Shown here: positions 5,251 to 5,388 of the stretch, piece by piece | Layout: the number at the start of each line of letters is the position of its first letter | How positions within the stretch are numbered: the stretch's first letter is position 1 | Source: Nanobdellota archaeon | GTDB taxonomy: Archaea; Nanobdellota; Nanobdellia; Woesearchaeales; JAUYGA01 | Assembly (NCBI GenBank): GCA_030690755.1 | Contig: JAUYGA010000061.1 | Span: 1 to 5,388 of the forward strand | DNA: 5,388 bases | Direction: 5' to 3' | Notes under the pieces: model-generated | The model's database searches: none | What the model saw: only the letters and a program-made list of their open reading frames with translations | Told to the model about the DNA's origin: nothing | Made by a program: the position numbers and the translations under genes

Positions 5251-5340
5251 ATTTATTGAAAAAGACATTAAAACTTGACTTCGCCACTTGAGCATTCTTC
5301 CAACTAACACTTTCACCTATTCTATTTTGACAGTTGGCTT

Positions 5341-5388
5341 TTACCAACGCAAATCTAAGCTTTTATCCTCGTATTTATGGATCACATC
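5341..5388 (-). CDS. Possible 3' end of another minus-strand gene
   Basis: One minus-strand frame is open from the window edge to a TAA at 5343-5341, giving the C-terminal peptide DVIHKYEDKSLDLRW. The other two minus-strand frames are closed by stops within the first four codons. The composition is protein-like, but 15 codons are too few to name a family or to exclude chance. If real, this gene lies upstream of scpA on the same strand, about 120 bases away. In archaea smc can hold that position, but the peptide gives no support for smc in particular. Confidence 0.3.
   Translation of the reverse strand, partial: DVIHKYEDKSLDLRW

Noticed and set aside
5377..5388. Plus-strand ATG at the right edge (MDHI)
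   Set aside because: Only four codons fall in the window, and there is neither a ribosome binding site nor a TATA box at leaderless distance. A minus-strand gene end competes for the same bases.

Overview
The window looks like an archaeal chromosome segment. It is AT-rich, encodes lysine/glutamate-rich proteins, has archaeal TATA-type promoters (two placed for leaderless starts), and carries an archaeal gene set: a Hel308/Ski2-type helicase module, prefoldin alpha, the SRP receptor FtsY and an ScpA kleisin. Small proteins, an unusually long FtsY linker and a one-domain helicase would suit a DPANN-type archaeon such as the Woesearchaeota/Pacearchaeota. That lineage is an inference, not something the sequence proves.

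Layout. At the left edge a minus-strand gene runs off the window. Its ATG directly abuts an 18-bp perfect palindrome lying between its TATA box and start codon. A divergent plus-strand gene (219-926) follows and encodes only the first RecA-like domain of a Hel308-like helicase; it ends in a short AT-rich tandem repeat. A promoter at about 990 then starts a tight plus-strand gene string: prefoldin alpha (1037-1594), ftsY (1602-3320), an unassigned gene for a possible methyltransferase-like fold (3328-4050) and a four-helix membrane protein (4059-4412). Gaps between these genes are 7 to 8 bases, so one transcript is likely. scpA lies convergently on the minus strand (4428-5219) with its own TATA box. 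The last ~50 bases may hold the end of another minus-strand gene.

How the genes fit together. Prefoldin holds nascent or unfolded proteins, while FtsY docks SRP-ribosome-nascent chain complexes at the membrane. pfdA next to ftsY is a known archaeal arrangement, usually with ribosomal protein and eIF6 genes upstream; here a helicase module occupies that position. The two downstream genes of unknown function sit where membrane-targeting or translation-related functions might be expected. ScpA is the kleisin of the SMC chromosome-organising complex; no smc or scpB is visible here.

The most notable points are the domain-boundary truncation of the helicase, the ~280-residue FtsY N-terminal region with an unbroken four-residue repeat and three amphipathic membrane-targeting-like motifs, and the palindrome at the left-hand promoter. 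No CRISPR, insertion sequence, tRNA or rRNA was seen, and I found no convincing undescribed multi-gene system.
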